NCBI GenBank assembly: GCA_024685535.1
Contig: JAIKVS010000181.1
Coordinates: 1 to 48,302 of the forward strand
DNA length: 48,302 nucleotides
Direction of reading: 5' to 3'
From: Oscillospiraceae bacterium
GTDB lineage: Bacteria; Bacillota; Clostridia; Oscillospirales; Oscillospiraceae
Of the stretch, positions 16,269 to 23,509 are shown in pieces. Under the pieces are notes generated by a model. The model was not told the DNA's origin. It saw only the letters and a list, made by a program, of their open reading frames with translations, and searched no databases. Numbering within the stretch: the stretch's first letter is position 1; every line of letters starts with the position of its first letter. The position numbers and the translations under genes are program-made.

Positions 16269-17430
16269 CAGCTATCCTTGCGGCAAGTGACCTCTTTACC
16301 TTCATGGCACCTGTGGGGCAGAATTCCTGGCAACAGAAGCACCTGACGCATTTTTTCCTGTCTATCCTCGCCTTGCCCTTCACTATTTTTACAGCATTTG
16401 CCGGGCATCCCTTAACACAGTGGCCACATGCAATACAGCTGTCGTCAGGAACAGGCTTTGAGCGCATGAGGATATAAAGCCCTTTCTTCAGGATCTTTTT
16501 CACTATCTTATCGCCATCGGCAGGACTGAACCAGCCTGCAGTTGCTCCGGAGCGCACAAAGTCTCTTATTCCGTATTTTGCCGCTTCTTCATCATAATCC
16601 GACGCGCCGTCAGCTGACAGAAGGCCTCTTCTCTTTGCGGCGGTCAGATATGGTATCTCATCCTCCGGGATATTCAGGAGAGCAGCGCAAAGCCTGTCAA
16701 GCTCATAAGGGCTTCTGCCCGCCAGGAGCAGTCCCATATGGCGCGGAGTTCCCTGGGTGGGTCCGTTCCCCTCCATAATCTCAACAGCATCGCACAGGCA
16801 AAGCACCGGTTTTACATACTCGTTAAGATCTATCAGAAGATCTGCGAAATCCGCCGGATCCCGATGCATGAAATGATATTCGCTCTTCATGGTACCCGGT
16901 ATCACACCGTAAAGGTTTTTTACAGCCGCCGTCATGCCCATGAGTCCGTGGGACTTGAGCTTTGAAAAACATATTACCGCATCACAGTCTGAAAGCCATG
17001 AGCAGTATTCAAACTTCTTAACGCTCTTCCCTTCACGGAAAGAAACTTCATGGTGGCTGAAATCGTCATTCAGCCTTCCTCCGGCCTCTTCGCAGAGTTT
17101 CACCCCGGTAGCGGCGTATACCAGCTTCAGCATGGCAGGGGTAAATGGCTCGCCCGGGCTGTCGCCCAGCACCACCTCAGCACCTCTTTCCTTCAGCAGC
17201 TTTGTGAGCTCCGCAGCCATGACTGGGTGCGTCGTTGCTGCATGTTCCGGCTTTCTTGCCGAGCAGAGGTTCAGCTTCACACCTATCTTCATCCCGGGTT
17301 TTACCCAGTCAAGACCCCCTGTCATATCTATCGCCTCCGTCAGAGATTTTCTGACGGAGGCGCTTTCATACGCAGGGCATTCAGCTATTACAGGACAGGT
17401 AGTTTTATCAAGCATATCTCCGGTGTTCAC
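16261..17430 (-). CDS. DUF362 domain protein with C-terminal 2x[4Fe-4S] ferredoxin
   Basis: A 389-residue protein. Residues about 35-300 are the DUF362 domain, seen in iron-sulfur/MauM-like proteins of anaerobes, with GVKLNLCSARKPEH, GDSPGEPFTPAML and KLKSHGLMGMTAAVKNLYG. The last 60 residues carry two ferredoxin-type clusters (CIACGHCVKGCP and CVRCFCCQEFCP). No precise reaction is known. The start is a GTG overlapping the stop of the flavodiiron gene by 4 nt (GTGA); an ATG at 17415 has GGAG only 2 nt upstream. Translational coupling to the flavodiiron protein suggests an electron-transfer role in oxygen or NO detoxification, which is inference. Confidence 0.82.
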   Translation of the reverse strand: MNTGDMLDKTTCPVIAECPAYESASVRKSLTEAIDMTGGLDWVKPGMKIGVKLNLCSARKPEHAATTHPVMAAELTKLLKERGAEVVLGDSPGEPFTPAMLKLVYAATGVKLCEEAGGRLNDDFSHHEVSFREGKSVKKFEYCSWLSDCDAVICFSKLKSHGLMGMTAAVKNLYGVIPGTMKSEYHFMHRDPADFADLLIDLNEYVKPVLCLCDAVEIMEGNGPTQGTPRHMGLLLAGRSPYELDRLCAALLNIPEDEIPYLTAAKRRGLLSADGASDYDEEAAKYGIRDFVRSGATAGWFSPADGDKIVKKILKKGLYILMRSKPVPDDSCIACGHCVKGCPANAVKIVKGKARIDRKKCVRCFCCQEFCPTGAMKVKRSLAARIAAK

Positions 17431-19433
17431 TGTTCAGCAGGCTCGAACGACTCCGGACCATGGTGGCAGAGCGGGCAGGTGTAATCTGCCGGGAGCTCTC
17501 CATCGCAGGGCTCAAAGTGGCCGCAGACGGTGCAGACATATCCCTTGACCTTCTTCTGAACCGCGGGAACGATGTGCTCGAACTCCTCAGGCCCATGCTT
17601 GCAGAGCGGGCAGGTGAAGTCCTCAGGCAATTCGCTTCCCTCGTGGAAGTATCCGCATACTCTGCAGAGATATCCTTCCCTCTGTTCGGGAGCCGGGTTC
17701 TTCTTGGGCTTGATGTGGGCATGGTAGTATGCATAGGTGCAGGACTTTCCATTTGAGAGCACCTTCGCCTCAACGACGTTTGCAATATACAGAGTCTGTG
17801 TGTCCAGATCACGTACGTCTATTACTTCGCAGGAGAGCACAGCGTTGGTAAACTGCGGAATATATCTGATGCCGTTGAGAGTCCTGTCGTCATAGGACAC
17901 ACCAGCAAACTTATCAACATCACGGCCGGACTGGAAGCCGAACTGCTCGAAGAGCGCATACGGTGCATCCTCCGTGAGGATGGAGATATTGAACTTTCCG
18001 GCTTTGGCGACCATATCGCAGGTGTGGTTCTTCTTGATGCAGGAGATGGTGATCTTACGCGGATCGCTGGCGGCGACCTGACCTGCAGTATTTATGATGC
18101 AGCCGTAATCTTTTCCGTCCACTCTGGTGGTGAGCACTTCAACGCCATACGTCATGTTTTTGAACACGCCGTCATCCACCGGAAGCTTCTCTCCCGCTGC
18201 AGGTGCTGACGCAGTGACTGCGGCAACAGGTGCGGGGCAGATGTCCGCTGCGATCAGGTCGGCGACTGCTTCAAGCTCGCCGAGCTGGTCTTCCTTGAGT
18301 GCGGATTTCAGACTGATCTTGTCTCCGATGAACTCAATCCCCTTCTGCTTTGCAAAAGCCTCTTTCATCAGATTTCCACTCGCAGCTGCCCAGGAACCGT
18401 TCTCCATGATGGCAATCTTCCGGTTCTGCAGATTATGGTTCACGAGATCGTGGATGAGGTTCTCCATCGTGACAAATATGCCGGCGTTATACGTGGTGGC
18501 TGCAAGCACCAGGTGGCTGCAGCGGAATGCGTTTGCCAGAATGTAGCTTGCGGGGGTTACGGAAGTATCGAACATGCGAACCTTTACGCCGCGCTCGACG
18601 AGCTTGCCGGCAAGTATGTTGGCAGCATTTTCTGTATGACCGTACACAGATGCGTATGCCAGACAAACACTCTTTTCCTCCGGTGTATAAGAGCTCCACT
18701 GGAGATATTTCTCAAGGAAATCACCAAAGTGCGAGCGCCACACCGGTCCGTGCAGCGGACATACATAGTTAAGCTCAAGCCCCGCCGCCTTTTTGAGGAC
18801 GTTCTGCACCTGAGTTCCGTATTTGCCTACAATGTTCGTATAGTAGCGGCGCGCCTCGTCCAGGTTCTCGCCGAAGAAATCGCCCTCATCGGCAAACAGT
18901 CTTCCGTTAAGAGCGCCGAACGTTCCGAAGGCATCAGCTGAGAAGAGGAGTTTGTCCGTGAGATCGTATGTAAGCATGACTTCAGGCCAATGTACCATGG
19001 GAGCCATCACGAAGGTAAAACTGTGCTTTCCGGAAGAGAAAGTGTCTCCCTCTTTTGCGATATAGAGGCGGTCAGTAAAATCGACATCAAAATACTGCTT
19101 CAGCATCGTCTCGATCTTGCTGTTGCAAATAATGACAGTTTCAGGATAGCGGATAAGGAGTGCCTCGATGGTATAGGCGTGATCCGGTTCCATATGGGAA
19201 ACAACAAGATAATTGAGTTTTCTGCCCTGCAGAGCGAATTTTACGTTTTCAAAAAAGGTCTGGTATACCGCCTTGTCAACGGTATCGAACAGTACAGTGA
19301 ACTCATCCTGCAGCAGGTAGGAGTTATATGACACTCCATCGGGTACACCGTAGACACCTTCAAAGCAGGCAAGTCTGCGGTCGTCAACGCCGACCCATGT
19401 CAAATCATCGGTTACTTTTCTTGTAAAATGCAT
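17427..19433 (-). CDS. Multidomain flavodiiron protein (diiron-flavodoxin-flavin reductase-double rubredoxin)
   Basis: Reduces O2 to water or NO to N2O in anaerobes. The 668 residues hold a metallo-beta-lactamase-fold diiron domain with all ligands visible: His80, Glu82, Asp84 and His85 in HMEPDH, then His148, Asp167 and His228. A flavodoxin domain follows (about 256-400, ASVYGHTENAANIL), then a flavin-reductase-like FMN domain (about 430-580). Two rubredoxin-like modules end the protein (Cys590/593/608/611 and Cys634/637/653/656). The fused modules suggest that electrons pass within one chain. The ATG at 19433 has GGAGG 5 nt upstream; an ATG at 19445 overlaps that site. It is coupled to the DUF362 gene. 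Confidence 0.93.
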   Translation of the reverse strand: MHFTRKVTDDLTWVGVDDRRLACFEGVYGVPDGVSYNSYLLQDEFTVLFDTVDKAVYQTFFENVKFALQGRKLNYLVVSHMEPDHAYTIEALLIRYPETVIICNSKIETMLKQYFDVDFTDRLYIAKEGDTFSSGKHSFTFVMAPMVHWPEVMLTYDLTDKLLFSADAFGTFGALNGRLFADEGDFFGENLDEARRYYTNIVGKYGTQVQNVLKKAAGLELNYVCPLHGPVWRSHFGDFLEKYLQWSSYTPEEKSVCLAYASVYGHTENAANILAGKLVERGVKVRMFDTSVTPASYILANAFRCSHLVLAATTYNAGIFVTMENLIHDLVNHNLQNRKIAIMENGSWAAASGNLMKEAFAKQKGIEFIGDKISLKSALKEDQLGELEAVADLIAADICPAPVAAVTASAPAAGEKLPVDDGVFKNMTYGVEVLTTRVDGKDYGCIINTAGQVAASDPRKITISCIKKNHTCDMVAKAGKFNISILTEDAPYALFEQFGFQSGRDVDKFAGVSYDDRTLNGIRYIPQFTNAVLSCEVIDVRDLDTQTLYIANVVEAKVLSNGKSCTYAYYHAHIKPKKNPAPEQREGYLCRVCGYFHEGSELPEDFTCPLCKHGPEEFEHIVPAVQKKVKGYVCTVCGHFEPCDGELPADYTCPLCHHGPESFEPAEQ

Positions 19434-19484
19434 ATTGACCTCCATTCAGTATTATCAGCAGCAAACACGCCGCATTGTTTTTCG

Positions 19485-19518
19485 ATTATATTTTACATTA
19501 CCGCCGCATGAATGTAAA
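19485..19518 (-). promoter_or_regulatory. Flavodiiron operon promoter with overlapping operator-like dyad
   Basis: On the minus strand a perfect TATAAT lies at 19485-19490, 52 nt upstream of the ATG, with no good -35. Directly upstream, TTTACATT (19492-19499) and AATGTAAA (19511-19518) form an 8-bp inverted repeat with an 11-bp spacer. This dyad covers the spacer and -35 position, as expected for a repressor or activator site. Confidence 0.55.
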
Positions 19519-19525
19519 TGAACAT

Positions 19526-19562
19526 TTTTTACCGGGGTCTCCATTCGGAAGCCCGGTAAAAA
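19526..19562. repeat. Inverted repeat upstream of the flavodiiron gene
   Basis: TTTTTACCGGG (19526-19536) and CCCGGTAAAAA (19552-19562) around a 15-nt loop. T-runs lie on the 5' side on both strands, the reverse of an intrinsic terminator. The following stretch 19563-19655 is extremely AT-rich and has no recognisable gene. Confidence 0.6.
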
Positions 19563-19655
19563 GTTAACATAATTTGATGCACGTAATATTATTAACTTAA
19601 TTTTATTTTCATAATATAATAAACATAATTTAAATTACATATTATCATTTACATA

Positions 19656-20795
19656 TTAATCCGCTATATACCACAGGCCTTCAGTGCTGTACCTGTCCGG
19701 CAACTTCATCCAGTTGTCTTTAGAGGCCTCTATATACCAGCATCCTTCCCGCAGATCATATTCCATCCAGCCATAGTCCCCGAAATCCGATGATATTCCC
19801 TCATACCAGTACTGCCATACAGCGGGTTCCATATCAGTATTGTACCAGATCCAGCAGTCAGATTCTGATTCATAGTAGCTGTCGTCATAATCGGACCAGA
19901 GCATGAGTTTATCGCCTTCAGCTCCCTCCTGAGCTATGGAATACGCTCCTTCCCCTGTTTTCACGAGTGATACTGCTTCTCCAAAAAGCGATATGTTGCT
20001 GTTATCACTGTAGTTTATAACATAGCCCTGTTCAGGGGGCTCGTATGACTCAGTCTGTCCGGCGTCCTTCTCACCGATAAAGCCAATCAGCATCAGGACA
20101 AAGAGGATGGCCGCAATGATGGCTCCGGTGTGCCTTTTCTTCTTTGGAGCGGCCTGATCAACATTCCTGCTTGGGCTATATGAAGTATATGTATTACCTG
20201 TACCCGCGTACTCATCCAGCTGTGTCTTCAGTTCCATCGGTCCGCCGCAGTGCGGGCACTGGAGGCTGTGGGTCCTTGCAGTTTCGGCGTCTAAAGTCAG
20301 TACATTATCCTGATCGCAGTACGGGCAGTGGCAGATGACATTCTCATATTTACCGTTCTTCTCAAAGGAAACGTTTTCGTAGCGCTGACCGTTTTCGTCA
20401 TAATAACCCTTATCGTAGCGGGAGCCTGTGGCCGTATCTGTCCATGCAAAGGGATAATAGACATAGTCGTGCCTGCGGCCGTAGGTCCACGATGCTCCTC
20501 TTCCGCCCAGAGGTCTGAAACCTGTGGGCTGATTCACCCTGGGGCGCCTCGGGGCCGGCGACGGTGCGGGACTTGGCGCGCGCTGATAGGACGACGCTCC
20601 AGCGGCAGGTCTGCTGCTCCAGCTCGAAGAGGAATGGGAACTCGGTGACCGCGAATATGAGGAGCGGCTCGATGATGAACTGTATGAACGGCTGGAGGAA
20701 GAATGCGAACTGTATGAACGGCTCGATGATGAGTGTGACGAATGCGATGAATGTGAAGAAGAATGCGAGCTTGAGCTGTGATGGCTTGGCGGCAT
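19656..20795 (-). CDS. Ser/His-rich zinc-ribbon membrane protein of unknown function
   Basis: A 379-residue protein I do not recognise. Residues 1-65 are almost only Ser, His, Arg and Tyr, in short repeats such as HSSS and RSYSS. A Pro/Ala linker and a Gly/Tyr-rich segment follow. A zinc ribbon (CPYCDQDN...CPHCGG, about 157-179) precedes a single membrane segment (GAIIAAILFVLMLIGFIG, about 227-244). A Trp/Tyr-rich C-terminal domain (about 260-379) follows. There is no signal peptide; topology is probably N-terminus in, C-terminal domain out. GAGG lies 8 nt before the ATG, and its own promoter is clear. Confidence 0.75.
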   Translation of the reverse strand: MPPSHHSSSSHSSSHSSHSSHSSSSRSYSSHSSSSRSYSSSSSRSSYSRSPSSHSSSSWSSRPAAGASSYQRAPSPAPSPAPRRPRVNQPTGFRPLGGRGASWTYGRRHDYVYYPFAWTDTATGSRYDKGYYDENGQRYENVSFEKNGKYENVICHCPYCDQDNVLTLDAETARTHSLQCPHCGGPMELKTQLDEYAGTGNTYTSYSPSRNVDQAAPKKKRHTGAIIAAILFVLMLIGFIGEKDAGQTESYEPPEQGYVINYSDNSNISLFGEAVSLVKTGEGAYSIAQEGAEGDKLMLWSDYDDSYYESESDCWIWYNTDMEPAVWQYWYEGISSDFGDYGWMEYDLREGCWYIEASKDNWMKLPDRYSTEGLWYIAD

Positions 20796-20833
20796 GTTTC
20801 ATCCCTCATTTCTTCCTGATTTAATCTAAACAT

Positions 20834-20862
20834 ATTATATCCCCTTTCTTCTTTGCCCGCAA
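20834..20862 (-). promoter_or_regulatory. Promoter of the Ser/His-rich protein gene
   Basis: TTGCGG (20857-20862), a 17-nt spacer and TATAAT (20834-20839) on the minus strand, about 40 nt upstream of the ATG. Confidence 0.7.
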
Positions 20863-20896
20863 GGTAACACAAAGCCATCTTAACTCCCGTATTTTA

Positions 20897-20925
20897 TTGA
20901 AATGACTGAATTAAGGGGTTATAAT
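20897..20925 (+). promoter_or_regulatory. Promoter of the 20968-23446 operon
   Basis: TTGAAA (20897-20902), a 17-nt spacer and TATAAT (20920-20925), 42 nt upstream of the first ATG. Confidence 0.75.
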
Positions 20926-20967
20926 TGTTCCAAACCTACGTTTTGTATCTGTATTCGGGAGTATACT

Positions 20968-21282
20968 ATGAAAAAGGTCCGTATAACAGTTAAGAAAACA
21001 GCAAGCTATGAAGATCTGATCGCGCAGTATGAAAACCCGATAGAGCACGCCTGCTCCATGACTCTGGGACAGGTTTTCACTGCAAATGGCTGGGTGCGAC
21101 CGGACGGTTTCTGCGAAAGCGCGTGGGAGAGCATCTCTCCCTTTGTAATGGCGCTCGCACACGGCGGTGGAAACTTATATGACGGCTGGATGAAAGACCC
21201 GCGGTCGGCTATGATCTCCTGCAATGACGGATTCAGACCTGTGAGCTTTCTTCTGGAGGCTCTGGAAGAAAATGCGGACTGA
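20968..21282 (+). CDS. TIGR04076 family protein
   Basis: A 104-residue protein matching my recollection of family TIGR04076. It starts MKKVRITVKKTASYEDL and carries the conserved FCESAWESISPFVMALAHGG and CNDGFRPVSFLLE segments. The function is unknown; the family is common in anaerobes and has two or three conserved cysteines (here Cys46, Cys65 and Cys97 region). I chose ATG 20968 (GGGAG 8 nt upstream) over an earlier ATG inside the promoter. First gene of a plus-strand operon. Confidence 0.8.
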   Translation: MKKVRITVKKTASYEDLIAQYENPIEHACSMTLGQVFTANGWVRPDGFCESAWESISPFVMALAHGGGNLYDGWMKDPRSAMISCNDGFRPVSFLLEALEENAD

Positions 21283-21306
21283 TATCTAACGGGAGCGAGT
21301 ATCGAA

Positions 21307-21978
21307 ATGGATAAGAATCTGTTTATTCAGGCCTTGTCAAAGTTTTTTTCCGGTCTGCTGCTTATGGGCATCCTTCTTTTTCTGCCTGCCGGAACTTTTC
21401 ACTATCCTCAGGCCTGGTTACTCATATGCATACTGTTTGTCCCGATGTTCATGGCAGGATCAGTCATGATGGCTGTGAATCCCGAGCTGCTGAAGAAGCG
21501 GCTGAATGCAAAGGAGGAGCAGGCTGATCAGAAAACCGTCATACTGCTGAGCGCTCTGATGTTCCTTGTTTCATTCGTGCTGGCAGGGCTAAGTTTCAGA
21601 TTCGGATGGCTCATGCTTCCAAAATGGGTATCGTACGCCGGTGCGGCGCTGTTCCTTACCGGATATGTGCTATTTGCCGAAGTGCTGAGAGAAAACACAT
21701 ATCTGTCCAGGACAATAGAGGTACAAGAGGGGCAAACAGTAATAGACACCGGCCTCTACGGCATCGTTCGCCATCCCATGTATATGTGCACACTCCTTAT
21801 GTTCCTCTCCATGCCTCTGGTCCTCGGGTCGCTGCCGGCGTTCCTTGTGATGCCGGTATATATCCCTATTATTTCAAAGCGGATAAGAAACGAAGAGCAC
21901 GTGCTTGAGGAAGGGCTCGTCGGCTACCGGGAATATAAGCAGCGTGTACGCTGGAAGGTCCTGCCACATATCTGGTGA
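21307..21978 (+). CDS. Isoprenylcysteine carboxyl methyltransferase-like membrane protein
   Basis: A 223-residue protein with about five membrane segments and the ICMT/phospholipid-methyltransferase signature. That signature is VIDTGLYGIVRHPMYMC (about 143-159) followed by RIRNEEHVLEEGLVGYREYK near the C-terminus. Bacterial members are SAM-dependent methyltransferases of mostly unknown substrate; bacteria lack prenylated CaaX proteins, so the eukaryotic reaction does not apply. It lies 24 nt after the TIGR04076 gene, preceded by a GGGAG-type site. Confidence 0.82.
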   Translation: MDKNLFIQALSKFFSGLLLMGILLFLPAGTFHYPQAWLLICILFVPMFMAGSVMMAVNPELLKKRLNAKEEQADQKTVILLSALMFLVSFVLAGLSFRFGWLMLPKWVSYAGAALFLTGYVLFAEVLRENTYLSRTIEVQEGQTVIDTGLYGIVRHPMYMCTLLMFLSMPLVLGSLPAFLVMPVYIPIISKRIRNEEHVLEEGLVGYREYKQRVRWKVLPHIW

Positions 21979-22017
21979 AAAACATAACTGATTGAATACA
22001 TTAAGAGGAGGAGCAAG

Positions 22018-22530
22018 ATGGAATTCTGTGAAGTAATAAAACAGCGCTATTCATGCAAGAAGTATTCCGGCCGGCAGGTGGAGGATGAAAATCTCACTGC
22101 CATCCTTGAGGCAGGCCGCCTTGCACCTACGGCAAAGAATCTGCAGGAGCAGCATATATATGTTGTTCGCGATCCTGCGGCACTTGCAAAGATCGATACC
22201 GTCACTCCCTGCCGTTACGGCGCACCTACTGTGCTGGCCGTAGCCTTTGACAGTGAAAGCGTATTCACTTACCCCGGCGGCAGCCTCGATTCCGGCATGG
22301 AAGACGCCACAATAGTCGCCACTCATATGATACTCGCCGCCGCAAATGCGGGAGTAGACAGCTGCTGGGTCAATTTCTTCGATCCCGCCGAGCTCAAAGA
22401 GGCTCTCGGTCTGCCGCAGCAGGAGGAACTGCTTATGATCATGGATCTGGGCTATGCAGCGGAAGGAGCTGGTCCCCTGCCGAATCACTTCAGCAGAAAG
22501 GCACTTGATCAAACCGTCACCTATATCTGA
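22018..22530 (+). CDS. Nitroreductase family protein
   Basis: A short (170 residues) FMN-dependent nitroreductase-fold protein. The N-terminus EFCEVIKQRYSCKKYSGRQV contains the RxSxRxF-like flavin phosphate-binding pattern in variant form. LEAGRLAPTAKNLQEQH and SCWVNFFDPAELKEALGLPQ follow. Such proteins use NAD(P)H to reduce nitro, quinone or enone groups; the physiological substrate is unknown. AAGAGGAGG lies before the ATG. Confidence 0.88.
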   Translation: MEFCEVIKQRYSCKKYSGRQVEDENLTAILEAGRLAPTAKNLQEQHIYVVRDPAALAKIDTVTPCRYGAPTVLAVAFDSESVFTYPGGSLDSGMEDATIVATHMILAAANAGVDSCWVNFFDPAELKEALGLPQQEELLMIMDLGYAAEGAGPLPNHFSRKALDQTVTYI

Positions 22531-22552
22531 GGCTAGTGCAGGAAAGCATATC

Positions 22553-22954
22553 ATGACAAGGAAGGAACTAATCTCATATATCAACGATCGCTATTCAACA
22601 GAACCGGAGCACCCCTGGATGGACGACAATGTCATTTTCAGGCACCGTGACAACAGGAAGTGGTTCGCTATCTCGATGCAGGTGCAGTATCACAGGCTCG
22701 GCATCAAAAAGGATGGTCTGGCTGATGTTGCAAACATAAAATGCGGGCCGCTGCTCATGGGAGCTTACCGCGGCAAACCCGGGATACTCCCGGGCTATCA
22801 TATGAACAAGGACAACTGGCTCACTATCTTACTTGACGGAAGCGCAGATGATGATCTCATAAAAGAACTGCTTCAGATAAGTTATGACATGACCGGCATG
22901 AAAACGAAAGCGAAGCGGTACAGGAATGATGAAACATCCGGTCCGGCATTTTGA
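22553..22954 (+). CDS. MmcQ/YjbR family (DUF419) protein
   Basis: A 133-residue protein of the MmcQ/YjbR fold, a small DNA-binding-like CyaY-type fold of unknown role. It contains RKELISYINDRYSTEPEHPW, NRKWFAISMQV and GILPGYHMNKDNWLTILLDG, typical of the family. The ATG at 22553 with AGGAAAG upstream is preferred over a longer reading that would overlap the nitroreductase gene by 77 nt. Confidence 0.85.
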   Translation: MTRKELISYINDRYSTEPEHPWMDDNVIFRHRDNRKWFAISMQVQYHRLGIKKDGLADVANIKCGPLLMGAYRGKPGILPGYHMNKDNWLTILLDGSADDDLIKELLQISYDMTGMKTKAKRYRNDETSGPAF

Positions 22955-22966
22955 AAGGAGATCCAT

Positions 22967-23446
22967 ATGGAGAGAGAAATACTGCTTCTCGGGGATCCGG
23001 GGCTTTATGAAGTGTGCCAAGAGGTAAAACGAGAGGAACTTGACGGTCTCAGACCTGTTTTCACCGACATGTTCGACTGCATAAAAGCCATTCGCCGCGA
23101 TTACGGCTTCGGCCGCGCAATTGCTGCACCTCAGATCGGTGTGAGCAGGAGACTCATCTGCATGCTCACAGACAGACCATATGTCATAATCAATCCCTCG
23201 CTCGTATTTGTCGGAGATGAGATGATGGAACTGATGGATGACTGCATGTCCTTCCCTAAACTGCTTGTAAAAGTCCGCAGATACCGTCACTGCATCCTCC
23301 GCTACACGGACGAGAACTGGAATAAACAGGAGAAGCGGATGGATGACGACATGTCGGAGCTTATTCAGCATGAATATGACCATCTTGACGGCATACTGGC
23401 CACCATGAGGGCAATAGACAGCAAGTCATTCGTGATGAAAAAGTAA
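22967..23446 (+). CDS. Peptide deformylase-like protein
   Basis: A 159-residue protein with the three deformylase motifs. Motif 1 reads GRAIAAPQIGV (consensus GxGxAAPQ). Motif 2 reads DDCMS in place of EGCLS, with the metal-ligand Cys kept. Motif 3, QHEYDHLDG, is intact with both His ligands and the catalytic Glu. Metal binding is therefore probably preserved. It is shorter at the C-terminus than housekeeping Def and sits in an operon of small enzymes rather than beside fmt, so it may be a secondary deformylase with altered substrate preference. AAAGGAG precedes the ATG. Confidence 0.85.
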   Translation: MEREILLLGDPGLYEVCQEVKREELDGLRPVFTDMFDCIKAIRRDYGFGRAIAAPQIGVSRRLICMLTDRPYVIINPSLVFVGDEMMELMDDCMSFPKLLVKVRRYRHCILRYTDENWNKQEKRMDDDMSELIQHEYDHLDGILATMRAIDSKSFVMKK

Positions 23447-23450
23447 GCGC

Positions 23451-23490
23451 AAAAGAAAAGACAGCCTGCACAAAATATGTGCAGGCTGTC
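23451..23490. terminator. Bidirectional terminator between convergent operons
   Basis: Perfect 13-bp stem (23460-23472 with 23478-23490) around a 5-nt loop. On the minus strand it is followed by a TTTTCTTTT tail, so it chiefly ends the minus-strand CoA-ligase operon; on the plus strand the tail is weaker. Confidence 0.88.
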
Positions 23491-23509
23491 CTTGATTCAG
23501 ACCATTATT

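Noticed and set aside
19526-19562. Intrinsic terminator for the Ser/His-rich gene
   Set aside because: The T-runs are on the wrong side of the stem on both strands.
20600-20795. Possible tandem DNA repeat or CRISPR-like array
   Set aside because: The repetition follows from Ser and His codons of the low-complexity protein start; no constant repeat length or spacers.
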